This document shows positions 1 through 7,599 of a DNA stretch of 24,483 nucleotides, piece after piece. The stretch's first letter is position 1, and each line of letters begins with the position of its first letter. This DNA is from JAOAFZ01 sp964407325. Its GTDB lineage: Bacteria > Patescibacteriota > Microgenomatia > UBA1406 > GWC2-37-13. A program made the translations under genes and the position numbers. The stretch is taken from contig CAYOVA010000021.1 in the NCBI GenBank assembly GCA_964407325.1, positions 1 through 24,483 of the forward strand, written 5' to 3'. The notes under the pieces are model-generated. The model searched no databases. It saw only the letters and a list, made by a program, of their open reading frames with translations, and had not been told where the DNA came from.

Positions 1-62
1 CAGCAGATTTGGTAGATTCACCTTTTACTTTATGGATCTGTTGGCAAGCAGTCACGATACCG

Positions 63-2807
63 TTATCGAACTGTATACACTGCGGGGACTTCAGGCTGAT
101 CGCAGCGGGATCCATTTAATTCTCCCGGTTCTGGTTTTGATTCCCAGTTAAATTTGAGAAAACCAGGAGAATTTTTCCAGAAGTTTATCCGCTGATCCCC
201 TTTTACATACACTACCCGGAACAATATTAGATTATCGGCCGGGAGCCTGTCGCTGAATTGTTCACAGTAGTCTCCCATGACTTCGATATTTCCCGATCGG
301 GAACGCGGCGGAACGGTAAAGTTGGTCTCCAGACTCATAGAGCCAACTAAACGTGAAGTGGTGGACTGTTCCAGGGCTATGTGGGTAACCAGCAACGGCT
401 GATCGGTTTCATTCTCTATAAACAGCTGCTTTTCCACTCCGAGAGCGACTCGTGGATTGCCACCAGGATTTAGCGTCGGACTTCTAGTAGGAGTTCTTGT
501 TAGGGGAGTTTGAGGTGTGTTTGAAGGCGCCGGAGCTTGGGGTATCCGCCCTTCCGGGTTATCCCCGTCTCCGTTTTCCTGCACAGCCTCAGGATTTAAT
601 TCTATCGTATGGACACAATTATCAGGAGAGGCATGATCCAACTCAAAAGACACCCATCGTTCCAGTTCAAGGAAAGCAGATCTGGATGCTCTAAGAAGAT
701 AGATCCCATCGGGCATTGCATTTCTGGTAATATATTGCGACCCCCACGAAAACTCCCGATTGAATAATATCTCCTCTTCTCCCCGACCATTCTCTGCTGG
801 TCTGGTTAAGGTAAATAAAGCCCAGTTTACCGGCCTTCCGTCAAATTCAAAGTTGAACTGCATGCGGCAAGCTGCAGCTTCATTTCCGCCATTAGGTGCA
901 CGCGTTGGAGTGCTTGCTCCGGGCGTTACTCGAGGTGTATTTGTAGGTTCCTGAGTAACTCGAGGAGTTACACGTGGCGTGTTTGATGGTTCCGGTGCTT
1001 CAGTTGGCTGGTTTTCCGATTCGTCCTCGCCTCCGTTTCCAGATGAGGTAATCGGGATACTATGTCTACAGCTGTCCGGTCCTCCATGCGTTACTTCAGT
1101 TGTTTCAAACTCCTCGTTACCAAAGTTAAAGCGCGCTGCTCTTACACGATACCTTCCCGGCTCCATATCCTCCTCCACGTGGGAAGACGAGAACCATGTA
1201 AAGCCTCTTTCAATGATGCTCACGCCATCATTATCAGTTTCACCTATCCTATCCAAATCGAACACTACGAATGACGATTCTCTTTCTCCGTCCATGAAAT
1301 CAAGCCTCATGTCACAGGGTTCATCAATCCTTGCTTCCGGTTCGGAATTATCACCGGTTTCATCCGATTCGCGAGATGATCTATCATCTTGATCAGCAGA
1401 GGGGCGGCTTTCCTGCGCCAACTCGATTATGTGCTGGCACGTCTCACTGTTTGGTGCCTGGTGGTCAAACCTGTGCTCAAATGGCTCTTCTCCTTCAACA
1501 TTTTGGGTTACCATTACCCGGTAACGGCCACTTGGCATAGGAGGGGAGATTCTACTCACCGGCCATAGCGCAGTTTGATTAGACTGAACGACTTCTGTTA
1601 CTACGTCTTCGCCGTTCTCCTCAAGTATCCTTTCAAGATCATACCTGATACGTTGTGTATTTCCTGAACCTCTCAAGTTGAAAATAAGAACCATTTCGCA
1701 CATGGCACCGGCTACAGGTGGAGTAAGGGTTGGACGTGACGCATTTTCGGGTGTAGGAGAAGGTTCTTCATCTCTGTCTTGGTTACCGGTATCTTCATCC
1801 TCATCTCCTGGTTCCTGGCCCGTTTCATTATCCTGCTCGTCTCCAGTAGCAAGAACTACCTGGTGGTCGCAAATGTTTCCCGCATGGGTAAACGTCAAAA
1901 CCTGAAGATCGCGTGATTCCAGCCACGCAATAATTCTGTACTGGCCATTTTGCGCAGGATCTATTTCTAGGACACCCTCATCAAAATCTCTATTGTCCAT
2001 TATCCGCTCTAAAGCAAGGGGATTCTGGGAAGTAACCCTATCTAGAATAAAGGCCACATTCTGGATTTCCCTCTCACGGTTACTTTCATCTACAAATTGA
2101 ATTGTCAGCGGACAGGTACGAGTATTATCGGGACGTGGTGTAACAGTGTTCTGGCGTACAGGTGTTGGTGTTCGTGAAGGGGTGGGTGTTCGAGTTGAGG
2201 TGGGCGACCGCGAAGGTGTCGGCGTACGGATAGGTGTATTTGTCGGATTATTGCCCTGCTCACGTTCTTCTCCTTCTCGCAAAAGCACTATTGTATGATC
2301 GCAATTTTCCGGCGCGGAGTGCAGTATAGTAACTGTTTCACTCTGAAATCCTTCCCGTTGTACACTTACCCGGTAATTACCAGACCTCATGTTGGAGGAA
2401 GTTCTGAAAAACTCTCCCTCAAAGTCCGCAATTGCTTCGAGAGTCTGTGGATTTTCTTCATTCACAAGAGATACAAGAGTAAATGAAACCCCATCTAGTG
2501 GGTCAAGTTGTTCATTTTCTTGGTTAGTTTGGGCAAAGCGCAGAGTTATGCGACAGCTATCCGGTGCCGGTGTAAAATTTTCATCTACTAAACGTGATCG
2601 CTGTGGTGTGGGTGAGGGAGTTATCCGTTCAAACCCAAGACGTTGCAAATTTACTCCAGCACGCGCTTCAGTAACATAACTATCAAGTAAAGCCGAGTCT
2701 GAAAGGGAAAGAAGAGATAGTATGGAAACAATGAGGAAAAGTGCAATCCCCGGTATCAAAATTGATAATGTCACCTTTGATTTGAATTTTTTTAAAGTAT
2801 GACGCAT
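63..2807 (-). CDS. Membrane-anchored extracellular protein with five Cys-paired repeats and Thr-Pro linkers
   Basis: Predicted surface protein of 914 residues, function not recognised. A basic N-terminus is followed by one hydrophobic segment (about residues 14-36), read as an uncleaved anchor or signal peptide. Five repeats of about 90 residues follow, each bounded by a Cys pair (85/169, 232/313, 370/457, 498/580, 647/731). Each closes with His-x-x-Pro/Gly, two to four residues, Cys-x-His and a short beta-like strand, and each carries a Gly-x-Tyr-Arg/Leu-like strand, suggesting a compact beta-sandwich with one disulfide. Linkers are rich in Thr-Pro-Ser-Arg or in Asp/Glu. A different C-terminal domain (about 787-914) has its own Cys pair (848/902). 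No LPxTG signal or C-terminal membrane segment is visible. I chose the ATG at 2805-2807; an in-frame GTG at 2814-2816 is the alternative. The call as an exported repeat protein is firm; any binding role is open. Confidence 0.85.
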   Translation of the reverse strand: MRHTLKKFKSKVTLSILIPGIALFLIVSILSLLSLSDSALLDSYVTEARAGVNLQRLGFERITPSPTPQRSRLVDENFTPAPDSCRITLRFAQTNQENEQLDPLDGVSFTLVSLVNEENPQTLEAIADFEGEFFRTSSNMRSGNYRVSVQREGFQSETVTILHSAPENCDHTIVLLREGEEREQGNNPTNTPIRTPTPSRSPTSTRTPTPSRTPTPVRQNTVTPRPDNTRTCPLTIQFVDESNREREIQNVAFILDRVTSQNPLALERIMDNRDFDEGVLEIDPAQNGQYRIIAWLESRDLQVLTFTHAGNICDHQVVLATGDEQDNETGQEPGDEDEDTGNQDRDEEPSPTPENASRPTLTPPVAGAMCEMVLIFNLRGSGNTQRIRYDLERILEENGEDVVTEVVQSNQTALWPVSRISPPMPSGRYRVMVTQNVEGEEPFEHRFDHQAPNSETCQHIIELAQESRPSADQDDRSSRESDETGDNSEPEARIDEPCDMRLDFMDGERESSFVVFDLDRIGETDNDGVSIIERGFTWFSSSHVEEDMEPGRYRVRAARFNFGNEEFETTEVTHGGPDSCRHSIPITSSGNGGEDESENQPTEAPEPSNTPRVTPRVTQEPTNTPRVTPGASTPTRAPNGGNEAAACRMQFNFEFDGRPVNWALFTLTRPAENGRGEEEILFNREFSWGSQYITRNAMPDGIYLLRASRSAFLELERWVSFELDHASPDNCVHTIELNPEAVQENGDGDNPEGRIPQAPAPSNTPQTPLTRTPTRSPTLNPGGNPRVALGVEKQLFIENETDQPLLVTHIALEQSTTSRLVGSMSLETNFTVPPRSRSGNIEVMGDYCEQFSDRLPADNLILFRVVYVKGDQRINFWKNSPGFLKFNWESKPEPGELNGSRCDQPEVPAVYTVR

Positions 2808-2841
2808 ATGTATCACTTTTTACTGTACACGAGTGTATTTT

Positions 2842-2870
2842 AAAATACAATAGTTCTTACATTATTGTAA
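2842..2870 (-). promoter_or_regulatory. Candidate promoter of the repeat surface protein, with overlapping palindrome
   Basis: Read on the minus strand, TTACAA (2865-2870) and TATTTT (2842-2847) are separated by 17 bases, a sigma70-like arrangement about 35 bases before the ATG. The -10 lies inside a perfect 16-base palindrome (2834-2849, TGTATTTT/AAAATACA), and a second inverted repeat, TACAC-GA-GTGTA, occupies 2826-2837. A repressor site is plausible but not shown. Confidence 0.45.
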
Positions 2871-2935
2871 CTCCATCGTGTATTTAGTCATACTCATTCA
2901 CCTTATTATTGAGTTGTTATTAATTACTTATACCT

Positions 2936-3220
2936 ATGGCACACGAAAAAAATAAAGCAAACCCATTAGTTGCCGGTGCAGTTCTTGCTGGAGTTGCAGT
3001 AACAGCAGCTGTACTGTCCAAAAAGGAAAATCGTGAAAAAGCTGCCAATCTCGTACGAGATACAGTTAAAAAAGGAGAAAAATTTATGAAAACTCCTGAA
3101 GTAAAACAGGCAACCAATGTAGTTGCTGCAAAAGTGCTTGACGATGTCAAGACAAATGTCGAGAAGAAAGCGGTCCCATCGAATAATGGGAATGCCCGCA
3201 AGGAACCAAAAAGAACATAA
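2936..3220 (+). CDS. YtxH-like small hydrophobic-N-terminus protein
   Basis: A protein of 94 residues. An Ala/Val/Gly-rich hydrophobic segment (about residues 10-27) is followed by a Lys/Glu-rich amphipathic tail with 'NREKAANLVRDTVKKGEKF'. This layout, one N-terminal membrane helix plus a charged helical tail, resembles YtxH/gas-vesicle GvpP-type stress-associated proteins, but similarity is compositional and weak. It is transcribed away from the surface protein gene, stands alone, and is closed by a strong terminator. The ATG at 2936 lacks a Shine-Dalgarno sequence. Function unknown; a membrane-associated or stress role is inference. Confidence 0.6.
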   Translation: MAHEKNKANPLVAGAVLAGVAVTAAVLSKKENREKAANLVRDTVKKGEKFMKTPEVKQATNVVAAKVLDDVKTNVEKKAVPSNNGNARKEPKRT

Positions 3221-3230
3221 CAGATCTTTC

Positions 3231-3274
3231 ACCGGAGAATTATTGACCAATAGCAATAGTTCTCCGGTTTTTTG
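3231..3274 (+). terminator. Rho-independent terminator after the YtxH-like gene
   Basis: A 15-base-pair stem (3231-3245 with 3254-3268, one G-U pair) closes on an 8-base loop and runs into six T residues (3268-3273). It is the strongest terminator in the window. Confidence 0.9.
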
Positions 3275-3310
3275 TGGGATAAAAGTCAATATATATACGT
3301 AAAAAATATG

Positions 3311-3316
3311 TATAAT
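3311..3316 (+). promoter_or_regulatory. -10 box TATAAT, 8 bases before the ATG at 3325
   Basis: A perfect TATAAT ends 8 bases before the start codon and no Shine-Dalgarno is present, so the transcript should start at or next to the ATG. No convincing -35 is visible. Confidence 0.6.
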
Positions 3317-3324
3317 ACCTTTTA

Positions 3325-3744
3325 ATGTCGCATTACCAACATGTATGTTCCGGGACAGAAGGAATGCTAAAACGGATGGCGCGAATTTTCATTCATGGTG
3401 ATGATACGTTACAGGTGCAGCCTGACCATCCAATTCATCTGGAAGACATCGGGAAGATTGTTGCATTGGGAGATGTGTTTCATCGGTTTAGACGGTCATC
3501 GTTTCAGATATGGGAACTTATGCAAAGGCATAGGCGTAATCATTCCGATCCTACTCAATCATATGAACAGTCCCAGGCTTTTATGGCTCAACTTCAAAAT
3601 GAGGCTCTTACCATTTTGGGATATGATACTACTCATGTTCCCCCAATAACACATCAAGATATTGACAAACTTCCCAAACCTAAGAACGTAAGGCTTACTC
3701 CTGCTCACATTCATTATCTGTTTGGCCTATCACAAAAGGAATAA
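3325..3744 (+). CDS. Hypothetical protein, 139 residues
   Basis: I do not recognise this family. The protein has no signal peptide or membrane segment. It is His-rich, with the N-terminal part 'MSHYQHVCSGTEGMLKRMAR', a mid-section with clustered basic residues (WELMQRHRRNHSD), a Gln-rich helix (QSYEQSQAFMAQLQNEALTI) and a C-terminal 'PAHIHYLFGLSQ'. It is probably cytoplasmic and helical. A perfect TATAAT 8 bases upstream and an isolated position between a terminator and the receiver gene at 3819 suggest its own transcription unit. Reading-frame integrity and promoter support it being a real gene; function cannot be stated. Confidence 0.65.
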   Translation: MSHYQHVCSGTEGMLKRMARIFIHGDDTLQVQPDHPIHLEDIGKIVALGDVFHRFRRSSFQIWELMQRHRRNHSDPTQSYEQSQAFMAQLQNEALTILGYDTTHVPPITHQDIDKLPKPKNVRLTPAHIHYLFGLSQKE

Positions 3745-3804
3745 ATCGAACCGCTTATTACAGATTTAATACAAAACCCACATATTACAAACTATATGAA
3801 AAGA

Positions 3805-3810
3805 TATAGT
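3805..3810 (+). promoter_or_regulatory. -10 box TATAGT, 8 bases before the ATG at 3819
   Basis: TATAGT matches the -10 consensus at five of six positions and ends 8 bases before the start codon. There is no Shine-Dalgarno, consistent with a leaderless or near-leaderless transcript. Confidence 0.45.
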
Positions 3811-3818
3811 ATGAATCT

Positions 3819-4190
3819 ATGAATATCAAAAAAATATGGGTTGTCGACGATGACCAGGCTATTCTTGATGTTATCCAGACAGCTCTTGAACAGAAGGATT
3901 TTAATGTGGAGGTCTTGCACGATCCTGATTTAATATACGATCGGGTTAAGAAAAATGGTTCGCCGGACCTTATGTTTATTGACGTGCACATGAAAAAGCA
4001 TGATGGCAGAAAAATCACGAAAGAACTGAAAAAAAATACTACTACCAAAAACATTCCGGTAATCTTAATGACAGTAGATATTCACATTGAAGATAAAGCA
4101 CGAGAAGCTCAGGCAGATGGTTATCTTAGAAAACCATTTGGAATCGATACGCTGCTTGGATCTATCCAGGAAGTAAAGGTAAAAAATTAA
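3819..4190 (+). CDS. Stand-alone response regulator receiver protein
   Basis: A single receiver (CheY-like) domain of 123 residues with no output domain. The acidic pocket is Asp10-Asp11-Asp12, the phospho-acceptor is Asp55 in 'LMFIDVHM', the switch Thr is in 'VILMTVD' (T85) and the conserved Lys is K105 in 'LRKPFG', so it should be phosphorylatable. Single-domain receivers act either by protein-protein contacts or as relay intermediates. Its stop codon overlaps the stop of the convergent receiver gene (4187-4546), placing two receivers tail to tail beside a large histidine kinase. The cognate kinase is not proven; the kinase at 4539-6890 is the nearest candidate. Confidence 0.9.
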   Translation: MNIKKIWVVDDDQAILDVIQTALEQKDFNVEVLHDPDLIYDRVKKNGSPDLMFIDVHMKKHDGRKITKELKKNTTTKNIPVILMTVDIHIEDKAREAQADGYLRKPFGIDTLLGSIQEVKVKN

Positions 4191-4546
4191 CCAATAATTT
4201 TTTCAACGGTATTTTCCAGGACTTCAATATCGAAGGGTTTTCCAATAAATGCATCTGCTTCTACATTATTTGCCACACCTTTAAGGTCTTTTACTGCGGA
4301 AACCAGGATTATAGGAATATGTGCCGTTTTCGGGTTATTCCGCAGTTCTTTTGCAATCACATCTCCTGAAAGGTGGGGCATCCACAGGTCGAGTAGTATT
4401 ATATCCGGCTTTAATTTGTCGATAAGTTTATATATCTGCTTCGACACCTGCAGAATCGTAACATCATACCCTTTTTCTGTTAATACAATCTTTGCAATAT
4501 CGAGGATGCCTTCATCGTCATCGACAACCAGTACTTTCTTAGCCAT
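4187..4546 (-). CDS. Response regulator receiver protein, coupled to the upstream histidine kinase
   Basis: A CheY-like receiver of 119 residues without an output domain. Asp9-Asp10-Asp11 form the acidic pocket, Asp53 ('IILLDLWMP') is the phospho-acceptor, Ser83 and Lys103 ('IGKPFD') complete the active site. The start was set at the ATG 4544-4546 because a strong Shine-Dalgarno GAGGAGG (4554-4560) sits 7 bases upstream; the longer in-frame extension to 4633 reads through kinase sequence and is rejected. The start overlaps the kinase stop by 8 bases, so the two are translationally coupled and almost certainly partners. It ends in a 3-base overlap with the convergent receiver gene on the other strand. 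Confidence 0.93.
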   Translation of the reverse strand: MAKKVLVVDDDEGILDIAKIVLTEKGYDVTILQVSKQIYKLIDKLKPDIILLDLWMPHLSGDVIAKELRNNPKTAHIPIILVSAVKDLKGVANNVEADAFIGKPFDIEVLENTVEKIIG

Positions 4547-6890
4547 TTTTTTGCCTCCTCGCCTTTTTAATTGGTAATGCGAAATAAAACGTCGACCCTT
4601 CGCCGTATTCTGATTCAACCCACATGCGACCACCGTGGCGCTTGACTATTTCATTCGATATATATAATCCTATACCCAGCCCCGAGAACTTTTTTGAGGT
4701 GGCTTCAACCCGGAAAAACCTCTGGAACAGTTTGGGAAGCTCTTTTTTGGGTATGCCTACTCCAAAATCTTGCACTTTTACGTTAATGCATTCATCATCC
4801 TTCGATACGCTCAGTATTACCTTATCGGCATTGGGAGAATATTTGATGGCATTCGTTAACAAATTTGTGAACACCTGCTCCAGCCGGTGCTTGTCGCCCT
4901 TCACCATCATATTGGTTGTTCCTACTAAATAGATAGTATGACTGTGGTTTGTGTGCTGGACACTTTCGACAGCAGCCTTTACGAGATTATCAAAACGAAA
5001 CGTGCTGTAATTCAACTCCATTTTTCCTGCCTGGATTTTGGAGACATCCAGCAGATCGGAAATAAGACTATTTAGACGGTTGATGTATGTATTGGTTTTT
5101 TTAACATATTGGTTGAGGGTGTCATCACCCATTTGCTGAATGATCCTCTCGAGAATCTGCACATATCCCTTAATGTTAGTTAACGGGGTTTTGAGTTCGT
5201 GTGATGCAATCCCTATAAATTCATCCTTCCGCTGCTCCAATTTCTTGCGTTCTGTTATGTCGAGTACGAATGTGATAACGTCTCCCCGTTTTGCGTCAAG
5301 CAGCACACTCCCGATGATAACCGGCACCTGACTCCCGTCTTTTTTTATGTACTCTTTCTCAAAAGGCGGAGTGTACCCGTATTTAATTATCTTTTTCCTT
5401 GCCTCCATAGTATCGGCAATAAATTCGTGAGGGGTAATAACCTTTGTATTGATTTTCTTCTGCTCAAGATCGTATCGCGAGAAACCGATTATTTGGAGAA
5501 ATGCATCATTGGCCTCATTGATCACCATTGCGTTTATATTTCCGAAAAATACTCCTATTATGTTGGAGTCATAGAGCGCTTTAAATTGCAACTCTCTTTT
5601 TTTAACTTCCTCGTACAATTGGGCGTTTTGTATTGCCATAGCAGCGCGGCTTGCCAGCTTTTCGCCCATCTTTAGGTCAGCCTCGTGAAAATGTTTCTTG
5701 GATTCTGTAGATACGAATTGTATCGCACCTATTGTTTTATCCCCAATCACAATCGGTACTATCATCACCGATGTAAACCCTATTTTCTTCATAAGTTTAA
5801 GTTCTTTTTCATTGCGAGCAGCGGCTTCTATCATTTCATCGGTAATATGGCTGTACAGCTCTGCTTTCCCTGTTCGTAAAACGTTGGGGAGGCCTTGGGA
5901 AGCATTCATATCAATATCCCTGTTCTTATTCAAGTCATAGGCCCACTTTTCTTTTGCCGGGTCTTTATGAGCGATGATTGGCATTCCCAGTTCACCGTTT
6001 TCCAGCAACTCCACAGAACACCAATCAGAAATTTGTGGAACTGCCAAGTGGGCTACTTTTTGCAAGGTTTTTTTGTAATCTAATGAAGAAGATAGCACCT
6101 TCCCTGCTTCAGCAAGAAACGTTTGCGCCTCAAGAAGCAATTTCTGCTCGTTGATGTCCGTACACGTGCCAAACCAGCTTTTAATGAATCCGTATTTGTT
6201 TTTAATAGGCAATGCACGGGCAAGGAACCACTTGTATTCTCCAGTATGGTCACGCAAACGGTATTGAATTTCATACGGTTCGCCTGTTTCAAGTGAATAC
6301 TGCCATGTCTGTTCGGCTTTTTCTTTGTCATCAGGGTGAAGGACACTGCTCCATTGGTCTCCTTTGCTGTCTTCATAACTTTTACCTGTATAGGAGTACC
6401 AGTGGTTATTGTAGTACTCATGATAACCGTCACCTCGGGTTACCCATACGATTTGCGGGATTGCTTCTGCAAGATTCCTAAAGTTTTGTTCGCTTTCACT
6501 TAAATCTTCTGCGGTTTTTTTCCGCTCGTGAATATCTGTTACTACCCCAATATAACCAGTAAACCTTTCTCCCTCAAAGGTAGGCGTTCCTTCGTCAAGC
6601 ATCCAGCGATACTCTCCGTTTTTAGCTCTTAGGCGATACTCCCATTTAAAGGGAGATTTGTTTTTTACTGATTCGCGATAGTGCTCTTTAAAGAAATCCA
6701 CGTCTTCAGGATGAATTGCATCCTGCCATCCATATCCCAATGCAGCTTTAGGCTGTTGTCCAGTGTACTCATACCAGCGGGCATTCAAATACACACAACT
6801 GCCTTGAGGGTCAGTAATCCAGATCATCATAGGAATGGTCTCAGCCACTTTTTCCAGATTGGTATAAGTATTGGGATTTATATTTTTCAT
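4539..6890 (-). CDS. Cytoplasmic multi-sensor histidine kinase (PAS-PAS-GAF-PAS-HisKA-HATPase)
   Basis: A 783-residue kinase with no membrane segment. Two PAS domains with PAC-like tails come first (about 10-125 and 132-248; 'EYRLRAKNGEYRWMLDEGTP' and 'QYRLRDHTGEYKWFLARALP'), then a GAF domain (about 255-425) and a third PAS (about 432-550). The dimerisation domain carries the phospho-acceptor His564 in 'FIGIASHELKTPL'. The ATPase has the N box 'NLLTNAIKYS' (676-685), G1 'DFGVGI' (709-713 region) and G2 'GLGIGL' (737-742). All catalytic motifs are intact. It senses intracellular small molecules or redox state; the ligand cannot be read from sequence. The following receiver overlaps it by 8 bases and is the likely partner. 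TATAAC ends 6 bases before the ATG. Confidence 0.95.
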   Translation of the reverse strand: MKNINPNTYTNLEKVAETIPMMIWITDPQGSCVYLNARWYEYTGQQPKAALGYGWQDAIHPEDVDFFKEHYRESVKNKSPFKWEYRLRAKNGEYRWMLDEGTPTFEGERFTGYIGVVTDIHERKKTAEDLSESEQNFRNLAEAIPQIVWVTRGDGYHEYYNNHWYSYTGKSYEDSKGDQWSSVLHPDDKEKAEQTWQYSLETGEPYEIQYRLRDHTGEYKWFLARALPIKNKYGFIKSWFGTCTDINEQKLLLEAQTFLAEAGKVLSSSLDYKKTLQKVAHLAVPQISDWCSVELLENGELGMPIIAHKDPAKEKWAYDLNKNRDIDMNASQGLPNVLRTGKAELYSHITDEMIEAAARNEKELKLMKKIGFTSVMIVPIVIGDKTIGAIQFVSTESKKHFHEADLKMGEKLASRAAMAIQNAQLYEEVKKRELQFKALYDSNIIGVFFGNINAMVINEANDAFLQIIGFSRYDLEQKKINTKVITPHEFIADTMEARKKIIKYGYTPPFEKEYIKKDGSQVPVIIGSVLLDAKRGDVITFVLDITERKKLEQRKDEFIGIASHELKTPLTNIKGYVQILERIIQQMGDDTLNQYVKKTNTYINRLNSLISDLLDVSKIQAGKMELNYSTFRFDNLVKAAVESVQHTNHSHTIYLVGTTNMMVKGDKHRLEQVFTNLLTNAIKYSPNADKVILSVSKDDECINVKVQDFGVGIPKKELPKLFQRFFRVEATSKKFSGLGIGLYISNEIVKRHGGRMWVESEYGEGSTFYFALPIKKARRQKNG
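4554..4560 (-). promoter_or_regulatory. Strong Shine-Dalgarno GAGGAGG for the coupled receiver
   Basis: Reverse complement of CCTCCTC, 7 bases before the ATG at 4546 and inside the kinase coding end. It decides the receiver start and contrasts with the missing Shine-Dalgarno sequences of first genes in this window. Confidence 0.85.
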
Positions 6891-6896
6891 CTGTGG

Positions 6897-6902
6897 GTTA
6901 TA
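6897..6902 (-). promoter_or_regulatory. -10 box TATAAC, 6 bases before the kinase ATG
   Basis: Minus-strand TATAAC (five of six consensus positions) followed by CCACAG and then ATG. No Shine-Dalgarno; leaderless start predicted. Confidence 0.5.
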
Positions 6903-6931
6903 GTAGGCTATAAAAGCAAGAAATCTTTATA

Positions 6932-7456
6932 CTATCTTCGTGATTTGAAAATAAAAACGGTTTCATATACTCCATCTGTTTCACTTCTTATTAATTTAAA
7001 GGGTGACAGGATGTGCTCAGCACAATAAATAAAAAGAAAATTGGTAAGAGAATCATCTGCATGTTCTTCCGTTTCTAACTTACACGTAATTTTTGTATCT
7101 TCAATTGTCAACAAACATCTCTTTACAAGAAATGACAACGTTACCAACAAGAAAAAAATCTTCTGTATCTTCTTTGTCAACTTCATAGAATTCCCGGAAA
7201 TATGAATATTCGAAGGTAAAGGATGGTTTTCCATTAACTCGTTTTGGGGTAGAATAAACATATTCCCTTTAATCAGCTCGTATACCGTTAGCAAGTCTCC
7301 CCTTGCCAGTTGTTCTACTATAAGCTTGTCCTGGATAAACTGAACTATCGACAATACATTTGCATCCTTTGATTTCAGCTTTAACAGTTGAAGCTGAGTA
7401 TGAATATTCCCTACGCGGGAGCGCAAATAGTGGCTAAGAAAGAGGGGCACTTTCAT
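6932..7456 (-). CDS. Degenerate histidine-kinase-like protein (H-box without a working ATPase)
   Basis: A protein of 174 residues, probably cytoplasmic. It opens with 'LFLSHYLRSRVGNIHTQL', which matches the kinase H-box pattern (His-x-Leu-Arg-x4-Asn-Ile) with His9 where the phospho-acceptor belongs, followed by a helix that could complete a four-helix dimerisation bundle. The C-terminal half resembles a HATPase fold by position, but where the N box should be it reads 'FFLLVTLSFLVKR': both Asn residues are gone, and no Gly-rich G1 or G2 box follows. It could be a Spo0B-like phosphotransfer protein or a kinase inhibitor, or simply a decayed kinase. It lies directly upstream of, and parallel to, the large kinase, with its own leaderless-type promoter. 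The H-box reading is inference from a short motif. Confidence 0.6.
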   Translation of the reverse strand: MKVPLFLSHYLRSRVGNIHTQLQLLKLKSKDANVLSIVQFIQDKLIVEQLARGDLLTVYELIKGNMFILPQNELMENHPLPSNIHISGNSMKLTKKIQKIFFLLVTLSFLVKRCLLTIEDTKITCKLETEEHADDSLTNFLFIYCAEHILSPFKLIRSETDGVYETVFIFKSRR

Positions 7457-7462
7457 GTACTA

Positions 7463-7468
7463 ATTATA
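7463..7468 (-). promoter_or_regulatory. -10 box TATAAT, 6 bases before the ATG at 7456
   Basis: Perfect minus-strand TATAAT, then TAGTAC, then ATG. No Shine-Dalgarno; leaderless start predicted. Confidence 0.65.
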
Positions 7469-7582
7469 CGATGAAAATCAGCTTTATCCCTTTGTGGCAA
7501 TATTTATTACGTTCTTCTTACAGAGATGAGCGTGGTTGATGGGACTGAAACGCTTGGACTAGCTATTTCCCGAACAATATGG

Positions 7583-7593
7583 TATACTATTAT
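7583..7593 (+). promoter_or_regulatory. Candidate -10 region of the helicase gene
   Basis: Overlapping TATACT (7583-7588) and TATTAT (7588-7593) are the best -10 candidates in the gap. No good -35 accompanies them. Either would give a leader of about 100 bases, unlike most genes here. Confidence 0.35.
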
Positions 7594-7599
7594 AGGTTA

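Noticed and set aside
979..1392. Long open frame (137 codons) opposite the surface protein gene
   Set aside because: It lies wholly inside the 914-residue gene, is Ser-rich as expected for the reverse of acidic/Thr-Pro codons, and has no promoter or ribosome site.
2129..2240. Short tandem DNA repeats that could suggest a CRISPR or VNTR
   Set aside because: They encode the Thr-Pro-Ser-Arg linker in frame, units are short and imperfect, and there are no spacers.
4547..4633. N-terminal extension of the coupled receiver
   Set aside because: It translates kinase C-terminal DNA in another frame, and the strong Shine-Dalgarno and the conserved receiver opening place the start at 4546.
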